Source: Nematostella vectensis
Lineage: Eukaryota > Cnidaria > Anthozoa > Actiniaria > Edwardsiidae
Direction of reading: 5' to 3'
NCBI RefSeq assembly: GCF_932526225.1
Contig: NC_064039.1
Span: 8,383,001 to 8,447,000, forward strand
Length of the DNA: 64,000 nt
In this document: one piece after another, positions 22,787-54,585 of the stretch
How the letters are laid out: each line of letters starts with the position of its first letter
How positions within the stretch are numbered: position 1 is the first letter of the stretch
Position numbers and translations under genes: made by a program
Notes under the pieces: model-generated
Told to the model about the DNA's origin: nothing
The model's database searches: none
Seen by the model: the letters and a program-made list of their open reading frames with translations, nothing else

Positions 22787-23858
22787 GAGGACCTACTTGC
22801 GTGTGCTACCAATAGAGGACTTACTTGCGTGTGCTACCAATAGATGACTTACTCGCGTGTGCTACCAATAGAAGACTTACTTGCGTGTGCTGCCAATATA
22901 GGACTTACTTACGTGTGCTACCAATAGAGGACGTACTCGCGTGTGCTACAAATATTGGAGACTTACTTGCGTGTGCTACAAATAGAGGACTTACTTGCGT
23001 GTGCTACCAATGAAGGACTTACTTGCGTGAGCTACTATAGAGAACTTACTTGTATGTGCTACAAATATTGGATACTTACTTGCGTTTGCTACCAATAGAT
23101 GACTTATTTGCGTGTGCTACAAATATTGGAGACTTACTTGCGTGTGCTACCAATATAGGACTTACTTGCGTGTGCTACCAATAGTGGACTTACTTGCGTG
23201 TGCTACCAATATAGGACTTACTTGCGTTTGCTACCAATATAGGACTTACTTGCGTGTGCTACCAATAGTGGACTTACTTGCGTGTGTTACCAATACAGGA
23301 CTTACTTGCGTGTGCTACCAATAGTGGACTTACTTGCGTGTGCTACCAATAGAGGACTTACTTGCGTGTGCTACCAATAGAGGACTTACTTGCGTGTGCT
23401 ACCAATAAAAGACTTACTTGCGTGTGCTACCAATAGTGGACTTACTTGCGTGTGCTACCAATAGTGGACTTACTTGCGTGTGCTACCAATAGTGGACTTA
23501 CTTGCGTGTGTTACCAATAGAGGACTTACTTGCGTGTGCTACCAATAGAGGACTTACTTGCGTGTGCTACCAATACAAGACTTACTTGCGTGTGCTACCA
23601 ATAGAGGACTTACTTGCGTGTGCTACCAATACAAGACTTACTTGCGTGTGCTACCAATACAAGACTTACTTGCGTGTGCTACCAATAGAGGACTTACTTG
23701 CGTGTGCTACCAATACAAGACTTACTTGCGTGTGCTACCAATAATGGACTTACTTGCGTTTGCTACCAATAGAGGACTTACTTGCGTGTGCTACCAATAG
23801 AGGACTTGCTTGCGTGTGCTACCAATAGAGGACTTACTTTCGTGCGCTACCAATAGAG
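22787..23858 (-). repeat. 28-bp exon-donor junction array, copy A (about 38 units)
   Basis: Contiguous 28-bp units without spacers. On the minus strand each reads as the end of astacin exon 4 followed by a GTAAGT donor (see copy C). The exon-proximal unit overlaps exon 4 (23838-23906). This array has more ATTGG/TACAA variants than those of B and C, suggesting independent drift. Confidence 0.95.
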
Positions 23859-24194
23859 ACCTTCTGTCTCGCTTTTCTGGTGTAACCAGCTTGGGCTCTG
23901 CACCACCTGTATAAACAGAATAAGATTCGTAATTTCGATGCATGATCTTTGGCATCTTAACGGGATGGCGTAGGTAGTTGTGATTTATACCTACCCATCA
24001 TATTGAAACTCGATGTATGCGCGTTCTCTTTTTCGTGGGCTGAACTTCAAACAGGTCTTGGACATCCAGTGGCTCATCGCCTTTTTAGCCATGTTTTTTC
24101 CGGCTCGGTCTAATACAAAGAGCACGAATTGTTATAGCTAGGTAAGGAAATGACTAAATAGTTAAAGTAATAATGATAAATTTCGGGAAAGTAA

Positions 24195-24335
24195 TCAACC
24201 ATCTTGCAGGTGGAACGCTGGATTACCGGAGCGCATGTATGACATTCTAAAACAAGTATTCATGCCGCAGGTAGCCGCTTTTTGAGGAGTAAGCAAAACC
24301 CTGAAAAAACCCTCTGAGCAAAGACGAGAACCAAC
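24195..24335 (-). mobile_element. SINE-like fragment in intron 2 of copy A
   Basis: Shares CAGGTGGAACGCTGGATTAC and CCTCTGAGCAAAG-type blocks with 33440-33640, 35925-36135 and 50868-51055. This copy stops before the tRNA-like B box present in the longer copies. A further partial copy lies near 25135-25275. Confidence 0.5.
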
Positions 24336-25006
24336 TAACTCAACCTACGATAAAATATAAATAAATAAAATAAAATAAACATAAAAACCTCCCCATGGTA
24401 TAAAGGTAATGCCAATGTGGGGGTAGACACACAAACACAAACTTACAGACAGACACACAGCTTTTACTCTCACCAATATCGTCGCTGAAGGTGTAAGGGA
24501 TTTTTCCCTGAGTCCAAAGGTAGCGGTCCCTTAAGGCCGCACGCCGAACCCGTCCATTCTGGTGCGCAAGATAAGCCTCTTTTTTGCTCCTTGGTCATCA
24601 GCATGTCATCTTCAACAAGCTCTAATTTATCAAAAGGCTTGCCTGGAGGACACACATATAGCGTCAATTTTTTTTTTTTCATTTTATTAAAGCTAACCAC
24701 GGTATAGAGAATACTAAAGATAATTTGGATTCAATGACGGCAAATTTGGTACTGATTTGTAGTATTTTAGTGTTTCATATTCGCTAATTCCGACAAACCG
24801 TTTTCTGTAAAAGGGCCACTTCTGCGGAGGCATTTTACCGGGAAGAAAGTATTCAAAAAAAAGTATCCAATAAAATGAGATTGCGTGGAGTGATGTTAGA
24901 AGTTTTGATTTTTTTAAAAAAATATGAAATACATTATAAGTACCTTCTGCCAGGCAGAGCAAAGCAGAGCAGACACCAAAACTCCAGCGAATATGAATCC
25001 TTTCAT

Positions 25007-26230
25007 GATAACTGGAAGGAAAAAGAAGGGCAGCTTCTCTCACTGCGACTTTCAGAGCTAATTGAAGCCAACCTGTATTTTTGCTAGAGTAATAGAAGGT
25101 TACCTAAGGGATTGGATAAGAATAATAGATAGACATTTAACCATCTTGCAGGTGGAACGCTGTATTACGGGAGCAAATATATAACGGGGTCGCGTCTAAG
25201 GCATGGAATGGCGCCTCAGGCAGCAAAACCCGGAGAAAAAACAAAGACGTGAACCAACTAACTCAACGAAACGCACGACGAAGTCTTTCAGCATGCAGTA
25301 TTTATGTAGCCGCAAATAAACGGGCAATAGTCTAAGTGACTCCCTTAAAACTTCCATTTTATGGTTGAAATATCAATATATTGGACGGTTCTCCTAATGT
25401 TTGCGACAGGTGGATTTCAGGAAGGGGCGTTTTACCTTTTTAAGTTTGAACCATGAAATATCAAGAGGCTGTGCATCACTCTAAGGAAATTGCATTGCTA
25501 TATCGAGAATATCATTCGTTAAATCGATATTATTTTCCATATATTTGATAGTTTGCGGGATCTGAAACCTATAGTATTCTGCTATAGTTTAGTCGTTTTG
25601 GGAGCCCTGTGTTATGTTTGGTTACCCTGTGTACCTCCGGGACTTGAGGGATCCGCCATCTTGGATTAAAAACGTTGTTGGTGTTAAACTTTGTGAGCTA
25701 ATTTATCTCACAAAATCTATATCATAATATTGAGAGTATTGCTGTATCGAGGTTCCTCTGTACCACGTATCATTGGTATTTTATATTCAATTCCACGAGA
25801 GTGGAAGTGCCATTTTCCCGAACCTGAGTCAAAAAATCGGCTATAATATAGGCTCCGAGCTATGACATTACGTTTGGGGATATTTTGAGCAAGTCGGCCA
25901 TGTTGGGAACATAATCTGAATCATTTATTTTTTCAAATTTCAAAATCAGGTTGACAGACTAGTCAGATTAATAAGTATCCATGGAAATGAAAATTAAGCA
26001 AGCCACTTGAAAAATAAGAGACTCATTTTATTTCACTTTACAAGACGCTTTATTGGCCATTTCGATTTTCAAAAATATGAAACAGAACTTAGAAAATACA
26101 ATATATACAATGTCAGAAAATACACTATCTATAAGAGTCTTTTAGGAGCTTTATTGCGCGAGTTATACGAGCGCTTCCTAATCCTGCCGCCCGTGTGCTG
26201 AATGCTGAAGGGTTTCAAGGTTGATGTGGC
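25007..26230. other. Upstream flank of astacin copy A, duplicated
   Basis: The ~80 bp immediately before the ATG are near-identical in copies A, B and C and probably include the 5' UTR and promoter. Beyond that, segments containing GACAGGTGGATTTCAGGAAG, CCACGAGAGTGGAAGTGCC and ACAAGACGCTTTATTGGCCA recur in the same order at 35738-37460 and 54586-55720. The tandem duplication thus copied at least ~1 kb of upstream DNA. No coding exon is visible. Confidence 0.7.
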
Positions 26231-26254
26231 GGGTAAACCTAGCCTCCATACCCC

Positions 26255-26803
26255 CTAGCATATTCTAAGACCCCCTTGCATATTCTAAGACCCCCTAGCA
26301 TATTCCAAGACCCCCCAGCATATTCCAAGACCCCCTAGCATATTCCAAGACCCTTCAGCATATTCCAAGACCCCTAGCATATTCTAAGACCCCCTAGCAT
26401 ATTCCAAGACCCCCCAGCATATTCCAAGACCCCCTAGCATATTCCAAGACCCCTCAGCATATTCCAAGACCCCTAGCATATTCCAAGACCCCCTGGCATA
26501 TTCCAAGACCCCCTGGTATATTCCAAGACCCCCTAGCATATTCCAAGACCCCCTAGCATATTTCAAGACCCCTTAGCATATTCCAAGACCCCTAGCATAT
26601 TCCATGACCCCCTAGCATATTCGAAGACCCCATAGCATTTTCCAAGACCCCCTGGCATATTCCAAGCCCCCCTAGCATATTCTAAACCACCCTCGTATAT
26701 TTCAAGATCCCCTGATAAATTCTACGACCCTCTAGCATATTCCAAGACCCCTCAGCATATTCCAAGACCCCCTAGCATATTCCAAAACCTCAGGTGTATT
26801 GTA
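26255..26803. repeat. 21-bp minisatellite
   Basis: About 25 copies of GCATATTCCAAGACCCCCTAG with minor variants. Because the period is 21, the minus strand gives an open heptad-like frame (Gly-Ser-Trp-Asn-Met-Leu-Gly type) with no sign of a real gene. Interrupted by unique DNA at 26804-26852. Confidence 0.95.
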
Positions 26804-26852
26804 TTCATTGTTCTGGTACGAGATCGCGACAGTTTGGGCTTTTTGATTCTAT

Positions 26853-27142
26853 TCCAAGACCCCCTGGAATATAGCAAGACCCCCTGGCATATTCCAAGAC
26901 CCCTTGGCATATTCCAAGACCCCTAGCATATTCTAAGTCCCCCTGGCATATTCCAAGACCCCCTAGCATATTCCAAGTCCCCCTGGCATATTCCAAGACC
27001 CCCTAGCATATTCCAAGTTCCTCTAGCATATTCCAAGACCCCCTGGAATATAGCAAGACCCCCTGGCATATTCCAAGACCCCTTGGCATATTGCAAGACC
27101 CCCTGTCATATCCCAAGACCTACTGGCATATTTCAAGACCAC
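26853..27142. repeat. 21-bp minisatellite, second block
   Basis: Same unit as 26255-26803 after a ~50-bp interruption. It contains an internal longer-range duplication: the phrase ending in GGAATATAGCAAGACCCCCT occurs at about 26866 and again at about 27047. Confidence 0.9.
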
Positions 27143-27350
27143 TATACTATAATTACCACTCCCCCATCCGATTCAGTTTCTTTTGCTCCGACGAAGAGCT
27201 AACGCTTGAAACGTCAGCGCAGCTTCTCTGCTTCAAATAGGCGTTTAACATACATTTTCAACCTTGTGTTAATTTATACCTTGTCTACACCAAGCCTACG
27301 CAGACCATTTAGTTTTTCTACAGCTTGTCTGTAGTCTTAGGATTATATCA

Positions 27351-27512
27351 CATAAGAACTTGACTGGGTTAAAGGGCTATGAACTAAGAATTAAATGGGG
27401 TGAAAGTGTTAGGAACTAAGAACTTGACGGGGTAAAGGACCAGAAGAACTAAGAACTTGACATTGTAAAATGGTTAGGAACTAAGAACTTGGACGGGGTA
27501 AAAGTCCAGTCA
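27351..27512. repeat. 32-bp minisatellite, degenerate block
   Basis: Four to five diverged copies of the GGAACTAAGAACTTGACGGGG family, separated from the copy-B 3' block (29343-29480) by an inserted TIR element. Confidence 0.8.
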
Positions 27513-27579
27513 ATCTACTTCAAAAAAGGGGTTAACAAAGGGCTTTCTTGCACAGAAAGTATCCCTCAGACTATAACGT

Positions 27580-29262
27580 ACTAAAAGTCTAAACAAAACG
27601 GAGCACGCAAACACCACGAAAAACGGGATCGAATTTCCCCATACAAGGCTTGTATAAAAAACCATAGGGTTCCCAAGTCATGAAAATAACGAAAAAATAC
27701 ATACTTTAGAAAAAAGGAATTTATACCACTATAGAATACTAGAGATATATATTAGGATAAAAAAATAACGTTATTTGAATTGTTTCAAATTTAGTTATTT
27801 TGGGTAAAATGCACAGATTTTTTAGCTATCCTTGTCACCACCACTTTGATCTTGCAGACATTTCGTTATCATAAATGACTATACGTGATGGAAACAGGTT
27901 CAGTGCTTAATGCCTCTCAATAATCATGTCATTGATTCAGTATAAATCAAAAAAGTATATGGACACATTATATATGATTATATATTATATTATTTATTAT
28001 ATTATGGTATATAATGTATATAATGATTCTGATTATATAAATTATATAATCACTCTTATGCGGTATTGTTTTTTCTGTGAAAATGGATTCTTTAATGTCG
28101 GAAGTTTTCATAATTTCTTTTAAATTAAGACCCGATTGAGAGGGAATTGTTACACGATGAACCTTTGCATTGGCCGTAGGGCGAACACGCTAGATTGTTC
28201 ATGCGGCAGGAGCACTAAACGTGCTGCTGTCAGAAGGTTTCTCAAGATCTGTTAAGGGCTCACCCTTTCGTTGACCAACATCTAGGCTCAGACTTCAGAC
28301 CGCCTTTCTATCGCCTCTCCATTGGTTGACTTGATAGAATACTGGAACTTGGAACTGTGGAACGTGGCTGCTGCTGGAGTTGGGGAAATATTTTGTTCTC
28401 TCTTAGCTCGTGCGCGGATGTAGGTTGTTTCACAACCAAGAAGCGCATGGATAAAAAGCAAAAAATAATAATATAAATTTAGGCATTGCCTAAAAGCGGA
28501 GCTCCAAACGACCAAATCTTGCTTAATGAAATATTTATTTTTTATTTTGATGACGTCAGCATATTCTTTATTCTAGTGACGTCCTCGATGACGTCACAAA
28601 TCACGAGTTCATATTTTTGCACCCCCCTTGACACAAACATGACACCTGCCAAGTTTGGTTGTGAAACAATGTTTTTTTCAAGAGATATGAATGTTTTGCT
28701 GTTAATCACGTTTTTTTTGCTTCAAGTGAGGTAATCGATGACGTCACACAACACGTGACCATATTGTTGCATCCCCCTTGACACCTACATGACACATACC
28801 GAGTTTGGTTGCCATACGATGTTTCCTTCGTGAAATATAAATATTTTTTATTGTTATCGATGACGTCACTAAATGACGTCACTAAAAATATGCTGAAGTC
28901 ATCAAAATAAAAATACATATATATCATTAAGGAAAAAAAATAAACAAACTCAAAATAATGATAATAACTACATGATGTGCTTGATTCTCCTTCTAAAGAC
29001 CCGTAAAGATAGAAACCTGTGGGTTTTGCCCGAAATAAATAAGCTATATCAGACAACGTTGATTTTTATCCAGATTGTGTAGAAATATATATTTCTTATT
29101 ATTTATAGTGGTATAACTTTGATTTTTTAAAGTATGTGTATTTTTCGTGATTTTCATGATTTGGGATTTCTGTGGTTTTTCATAGGAGCATTGTATGGGG
29201 AAATTCTATGCGGTTTTTCGGTGTGTTTGCGTGCTCCGATTTTTTTTAGACTTTTAATATGT
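27580..29262. mobile_element. ~1.7-kb TIR element between astacin copies A and B
   Basis: The two ends are inverted copies over about 150 bp, beginning AAAAGTCTAAA and then GGAGCACGCAAACAC, with matching blocks around TTTCCCCATACAA, AAAACCA and ACCACTATA. The interior (27900-29050) is AT-rich with runs of TATATAATTATA and has no recognisable transposase. Outermost boundaries and target duplication are uncertain (a 2-bp TA is possible). It has inserted into, and separates, two blocks of the 32-bp minisatellite. Confidence 0.75.
28551..28881. promoter_or_regulatory. Cluster of five perfect TGACGTCA palindromes
   Basis: TGACGTCA (the CREB/ATF consensus) occurs exactly at 28551, 28589, 28739, 28861 and 28874, with a near-match at 28577. 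The sites lie in an imperfect internal repeat of about 150-270 bp that also carries CCCCCTTGACAC and GAGTTTGGTTG blocks. They sit inside the TIR element at 27580-29262. Binding is inference from the motif. Confidence 0.5.
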
Positions 29263-29342
29263 TTTAAAGGGAGACCAAGTTAATACAAAAACATTGAAAA
29301 ACCTTGTATTGCAATTATTCCGATCTTAAACTGTAGATTGAT

Positions 29343-29480
29343 TGGAATTTTTGGAACTAATGACTTGGGATAAAAGGGCCAGGAACTAAGAAGTTGACGG
29401 ACTGAAAAGGTTAGGTACTAAGAACTTGACGGGGTAGAAGGGCTAGCAACTAAGAAGATGACGCGGTCGGGGTAAAAGAG
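29343..29480. repeat. 32-bp minisatellite, 3' flank of astacin copy B
   Basis: Four copies of the unit also found at 20806-20950 and 38560-40207, directly downstream of the copy-B poly(A) region. Confidence 0.8.
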
Positions 29481-29546
29481 TGGCAGGAAGCCAAAGAAGG
29501 AGAAGGATTGCAACTCCACTACAAACTGAAAGCATTTCACGAGTTC

Positions 29547-29552
29547 TTTATT
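29547..29552 (-). terminator. Poly(A) signal of astacin copy B
   Basis: AATAAA on the minus strand inside a 3' UTR exon whose acceptor lies at 29609-29610. Copies A and C carry the same signal at equivalent positions (21098 and 40279). Confidence 0.6.
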
Positions 29553-29884
29553 TCAACTGATACAGTCAAACTCAAGTCTTTTTGCCATTTTCTTCCACTA
29601 TTGAGTTTCTGAAACATTAAAGAAAACAAGTTAGCTAAGCTTGAATGTGTCTTTAGTGGTTCAGCTATATCCCTCATGCGTCTCGTGTGAATATTCATCC
29701 ACCTCTCTCTTTTTCTCTCTCTAAAAAAGTGGTACAGCCATTGGGGCGGGAGGGTATGATCGAGTTTAATCAAAAGAAAGCATGGGGAATTATTCGGGAT
29801 AAACCATCCCGCGCCTTATGGCCGAAGGACGTTTGGCTGATAAGCCATTAACATCTCTTTGCTCCTTCTCTTTTACCTTTATTG

Positions 29885-35737
<5,853 letters not shown>

Positions 35738-37460
35738 GGTAACTGGAAGGAAAAAGTAGGCCAGCTTCTCTCACTGCGACTTTCAGAGCTAATTGAAGCC
35801 AACCTGTATTTTTGCTAGAGTAATAGAAGGTTACCTAAGGGATGGGGTAAGAATAATAGATAGATACTTTGACCTTTCTTTTACACTTGTTCACACCTAT
35901 AATGGGCAAATAAAATCACCCTTCTTGCAGGTGGAACGCTGGATTACCAGAGCAAATATAACGTGGTCGAATCTAAAACATGGAATGGCTCCTCAGGCAG
36001 TCAGTCATATGGCTCATGTCTGACCGCGGAATAACGCAAAACCCTAAGAAAAACCCTCTGGGCAAGGACGAGAACCAACTAACTCAACGCAAGTCTGGAA
36101 AGGGAATCAAACCTGGTACCCATTATTGAGAGGCACCAACTTTCCCAACCCAAATCCCCCCCTTCCCAACCTGTATGCTTGATCCAGAGGTCACCCATGT
36201 CCACCTGACAGAAAATGTATGTTTACTATAGAGGTCAGCTAAGGCCAGAATAATAGATATATATTTATTTGACCTTTCTTTTTACACCTGTTCAAACTTA
36301 TAATCCCTCAGTAACTCTCTCACTAATGAGATTTCGGCTCACAAAATGCAACAACACTGCGAGGAAGTCTTTCGGCATGCAGTATTTACGGTAATAATGT
36401 AGTCTCAAGTAAACAGGCAATAATCCAAGCAACTCAACTTCCATTTTAGTCTGAAATATTAAAAAAATTGAGCCTTCCTCCCAATGTTATTACAAGTGGA
36501 TTTCAGGAAGGGCGTATTGCCGTTAGGTTCAGCCATCAAATATCAAGAAGTTGTACAATCTAAGAAAAATACATCGGAATTTCGAAAATTTCGTCAAATC
36601 GATATTATTTTTCAAACATGTGACTTTCTGAAACTTTCGCTAAATTCAATGTTTCCATTTTTATTCCCTTTCTAATTGTTTTATCTTGTTTCTATTTGGA
36701 TACAGATTTAGATAGGCCAGCTGGCGTACGAACTAAGAGATAAGATTGAAAAATTTTAGCTGGCCTTCTAGTGTTTTCGACAGGTGGATTTCAGAAGGGG
36801 CGTTTTACCGTTAGGTTGAACCATCAAATATCAAGAAGTTGTAAATATGTCACTCTAAGGAAATTAAATCGTTATACTGAGAATATCGTTAAATCGATAT
36901 TATTTCCCATATATTTTTTTAGTTTGAGGTACCTGAAATCGATCTGAAATCAATATCATAATATTGAGAGTATCGCTGCATCGAGGTTCCACTGTACCAC
37001 GTATTATTGGAAGTTTATATTGTTAGTTTTTATTAAATTCCACGAGAGTGGAAGTGCCATTTTCGCGAGTATTAGTTTTCCCGACCCTGAGATAAAAAAA
37101 TAGACTATAGCCTCCGAGCGACGACATTACGTTTGAGGCTATTTTCGGCAAGTCGGCCATGTTGAGAGCATAAAACTTTTTTTCAAATTTCGAAATCAGG
37201 TTGACAGGCTAGTCAGAAAAAGTATCCATGGAAATAAAATTGGAGCAGGCCACTTGACAAATACGGGCCTCACTTCATTTAAATTTACTTTACAAGACGC
37301 TTTATTGGCCATTTCTATTCTAAAAAAATTTGAAACAGAACTTAGAAAATACAATATATACGACACAGAAAATAAACTATCAATATATCCCAATTTTGCT
37401 CATTGCTTGAAAACCACATTTCTCTATGCGCATGAAATACGAATTTTGTGAAAATATTCG
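35738..37460. other. Upstream flank of astacin copy B, duplicated
   Basis: Corresponds to 25007-26230 and 54586-55720. It contains a SINE-like copy at 35925-36135 (B-box variant GGAATCAAACC at 36102-36112) and extra DNA at 36140-36330 not seen in the other flanks. No coding exon is visible. Confidence 0.65.
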
Positions 37461-38039
37461 TACTTTCCTCGGTACGTGGGCTTCTCTTGCAGACCTCCCA
37501 AATCTCAACATGGCCGCTAAAGCGTGTCTGACGTCACACGCTAGGAACCTATATATTTTAATAGCGACTTGATGGAACAAAGCACAGAGACAGATATTTG
37601 GTTACCGAGAACGAAATTTTAGCTTCCTGAAACGGGAAACTGAATGGTTTTCCCCAAATCGCTCCCGGCAAAAAATGGCCGGGAGGGATTGGGAGAAAAG
37701 CTTTCACCCGAAAAGTTTTCACATTTTCCTTGATATTTGACAATTATTTGGGTATCACGGAATATTTTCAATAAAAAATTAATGGAAAGAAAGGGAGGAC
37801 GGAGGGATTAAGTAAGTATGATTATGGTGTATAGTAATGACAGTAAGGGAATAAAGCATATATTTTCTTTTATTAGATGTTTTTTATTCGATTTGATTCT
37901 ATTTATGATCAGATAATTATACTTTCATTTTTTCCCTTTTTCTCTTTGCAAGGCAGCTGGAAAACAAAATAAAGACCTTTTTAGTAACGAAGATAGTCCA
38001 AAATGGCTTGTATGTTCTGGAAGTTAAAGAAATATAATA
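37461..38039. other. Intergenic DNA upstream of the 21-bp block
   Basis: AT-rich sequence with nothing recognisable except a short GC-richer stretch near 37650-37700. Confidence 0.4.
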
Positions 38040-38355
38040 TATATTCCAAGCCCATTCCAAGACCCCCTGGCATATTCAAAGACCTTATTCCATATTCCAA
38101 GACCCCCTGGTATATTTTCAAGGACTCCTAGCATATTCCAAGACCTCGTACCATATTGCAAGACTCCTCCTGGCGTATTTTCAAAACCTCTTGCATATTC
38201 CAAACCCCCTGGCATATTTTCAAGAACTCTAGCATATTCCAAGACCCCTTGGCATATTCCGAGACGAACCTCGCATTTTTAATACCCCCTGGCATATTCC
38301 AAGACCCCTCAGACACCCCCTAGCATATTCTAAGACCCCCTGGCATATTCTAAGA
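38040..38355. repeat. 21-bp minisatellite between copies B and C
   Basis: About 14 diverged copies of the unit seen at 26255-27142, here with more length variants. Its position 5' of copy B matches that of the larger block 5' of copy A. Confidence 0.9.
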
Positions 38356-38384
38356 CCCGACTACTTGCCCTTTAAATGATTATA

Positions 38385-38500
38385 TCACTCCTCGATTACT
38401 CCGGGCTGTGAGCCTTCACAAGTTTTGGTTGGTTTAGGCTTGCTGGCTTTATCCTCATCCTCGTCACTCAGTTGAGTGGTCTGTCCGGCAACTGGTCCGC
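38385..38500 (-). CDS. Orphan astacin-type terminal exon (alternative last exon or relic)
   Basis: On the minus strand an acceptor TTTCCACAG precedes a 116-nt open segment that, entered in phase 1, encodes an acidic then Lys/Pro-rich tail ending GVIEE and a TGA stop (38385-38387). This parallels exons 7-8 of the astacin genes (acidic DEDED block, KPKP run, EIEE end), which are also entered in phase 1. It lies 1.8-2.2 kb beyond the copy-C poly(A) site. It could be an alternative last exon for copy C or the remnant of a fourth gene copy. Confidence 0.6.
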
Positions 38501-38559
38501 CTGTGGAAATAATTCCTTAACGTTGTCATAAGCTGTATATAGTGTAGTATAGTGTACTA

Positions 38560-40207
38560 TAATTTTTGGTAAAGGGTTTACGAACTAAGTACTTGGCGGG
38601 GTAAAAGGGCTAGGAACTAAAAACTTGACGGGGTAAAGGGTTTCGAAACTAAAGAAATTGACAGGGGAGAAGGGATGGGAACTAAGAACTTCACTGGGTA
38701 AAAAAGTTTGGAACTAAGAACTTGACGGAGTAAAATGGCTAGGAACTAACACCTTGACGGGGTAAAAGGGCTAGGAACTAAAAACCGTGTAGTTTAAAGG
38801 GTTAACGAACTAAGAACTTGGCGGAGTAAAAGGGCTTGGAACTAAAATCTGGACGGTGTAAAGGGTTTAGGAGCTGAAATTTCGACTCGGTAGAAGGGAT
38901 GGGAACTAAGAACTTGACGGGGTAAAAGGGCTAGGAACTAAGAACTTAACGGGGTGAAAAGGTAACAAGCTAAAAACCTGACCAGGGAAAATGGTTAGGG
39001 ACTAAGAACATGACGCGGTAAAAGGGCTAGGAACTAGAAACAGTGTAGTTTAAAGGGTTACGAACTTAGAACTTTGCGGGGTAAAAGTGCTTGGAACTAA
39101 AAACTAGACTGTGTAAAGGGTTTAGGAGCTAAAAAATTGGTAGAAGGGATGGGAACTAAGAACTTGACGGGGTAAAAGGGTTAGGAACTAAGAACTTGGC
39201 GGGGTAAAAGGGTTAGGAACTAAGAACTTGACGGGGTAAAACGGGTTAGGTACTAAAAACTTGACGGTGTAAAAGGGTTAGGAACTAAAAACCGGCTAGT
39301 TTTAAGGGTTAACGAACTAAAAACTTGACGGGGTAAAAGGGCTTGGAACTAAAAACTGGACGGTGTAGAGGGGTTAGGAACTAAAAACCTGGTAGTTTAA
39401 GGGGTTAACGAGCTAAGAACTTGGCGGGGTAAAAGGGATTGGAACTAAAAACTGGACGGTGTAGAGGGGTTAGGAACTAAAAACCTGGTAGTTTAAGGGG
39501 TTAACGAACTAAGAACTTGGCGGGGTAAAAGGGCTTGGAACTAAAAACTGGACGGTGTAAAGGGTTTAGGAACTGAAAACCTGGTAGTTTAAGGGGTTAA
39601 CGAGCTAAGAAGTTGGCGGGGTAAAAGGGCTTGGAACTAAAAACTGGACGGTGTAAAGGGTTTAGGAACTAAAAACCGGGTAGTTTTAAGGGTTAACGAA
39701 CTAAAAACTTGACGGGGTAAAAGGGCTTGGAACTAAAAACTGGACGGTGTAGAGGGGTTAGGAACTAAAAACCTGGTAGTTTAAGGGGTTAACGAGCTAA
39801 GAACTTGGCGGGGTAAAAGGGATTGGAACTAAAAACTGGACGGTGTAGAGGGGTTAGGAACTAAAAACCTGGTAGTTTAAGGGGTTAACGAACTAAGAAC
39901 TTGGCGGGGTAAAAGGGCTTGGAACTAAAAACTGGACGGTGTAAAGGGTTTAGGAACTAAAAACCTGGTAGTTTAAGGGGTTAACGAGCTAAGAAGTTGG
40001 CGGGGTAAAAGGGATGGGAACTAAGAACTTGACGGGGAAAAAGGGTTAGGAACTAAAACTTGACGGGGTAAAAGGGCTAGGAACTAAGAACTTGACGGGG
40101 TAAAAGGGCTACGAACTAACAACTTGACGGGGTAAAGGGGTTAGGAGCTAAGAACTTGACGGGGTAAAGGGCTAGGAACTAAGAACCTGACGGTGTCGGG
40201 TAAAAGA
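38560..40207. repeat. 32-bp minisatellite, expanded 3' flank of copy C
   Basis: About 50 copies of the 31-32-bp unit. Between ~39290 and ~40010 they are organised in a higher-order pattern: three-unit blocks of ~92 bp, themselves part of a ~378-bp repeat (the phrase AACCGGxTAGTTTTAAGGG at ~39292 and ~39673). Confidence 0.92.
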
Positions 40208-40278
40208 GTGGCAGGAAGCCAAAGAAGGAGATGCATTAAAAGTATCTCAAGGACAAACTGAAAGCATTTCACGAGCTC

Positions 40279-40284
40279 TTTATT
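40279..40284 (-). terminator. Poly(A) signal of astacin copy C
   Basis: AATAAA on the minus strand in a 3' UTR exon with acceptor at 40341-40342. The terminal coding exon has a donor-like AAAG|GTAAAA shortly after its stop, so the 3' UTR appears to be spliced. Confidence 0.6.
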
Positions 40285-40614
40285 TCAACTGATACAGTCA
40301 AACTCAAGTCTTTTTGCCATTTTCTTCCACTCTTGAATTTCTGAAACATTAAAGAAAACAAGTTAGCTAAGCTTGAATGTGTCTTTAGTGGTTCAGCTAT
40401 ATCCCTCATGCGTCTTGTGTGAATATTCATCCACCTCTCTCTTTTTCTCTCTAAAAAAAGTGGTACAGCCATTGGGGCGGGAGGGTATGATCGAGTTTAA
40501 TCAAAAGAAAGCTAGGGTATTTTTCGGGATAAACCATCCCGCGCCTTATGGCCGAAGGACGTTTGGCTGACAAGCCATTAACATCTCTTTGCTCCTTTTC
40601 TTTTACCTTTATTG

Positions 40615-54585
<13,971 letters not shown>

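Larger units (their letters stand above)
21098..25006 (-). pseudogene. Astacin-family metalloprotease copy A, inactivated
   Basis: Third copy of the tandem astacin gene, with exons equivalent to B and C: 24944-25006 (signal peptide), 24474-24642, 23995-24109, 23838-23906, 22565-~22640 (remnant), 21672-21826 plus 22389-22437 (one exon split by an insertion), 21420-21473, 21279-21334. A 3' UTR exon at ~21098-21168 carries AATAAA (21098-21103). Four independent lesions are visible. Exon 1 has a 5-nt insertion relative to B and C (63 versus 58 nt). Exon 2 has one extra T in a T-run (169 versus 168 nt). Exon 5 has lost about 85 bp including its acceptor and the HELGHG half of the zinc motif. Exon 6 is interrupted by a 556-bp transposon. 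Intron 4 still holds a 28-bp junction array. Splice sites otherwise look normal, so a non-coding transcript is possible. Confidence 0.9.

Noticed and set aside
26384-26996. Heptad-repeat frames on the minus strand (GSWNMLG type)
   Set aside because: The 21-bp minisatellite has a period divisible by three, which keeps frames open without selection. No start context, splice signals or conserved ends.
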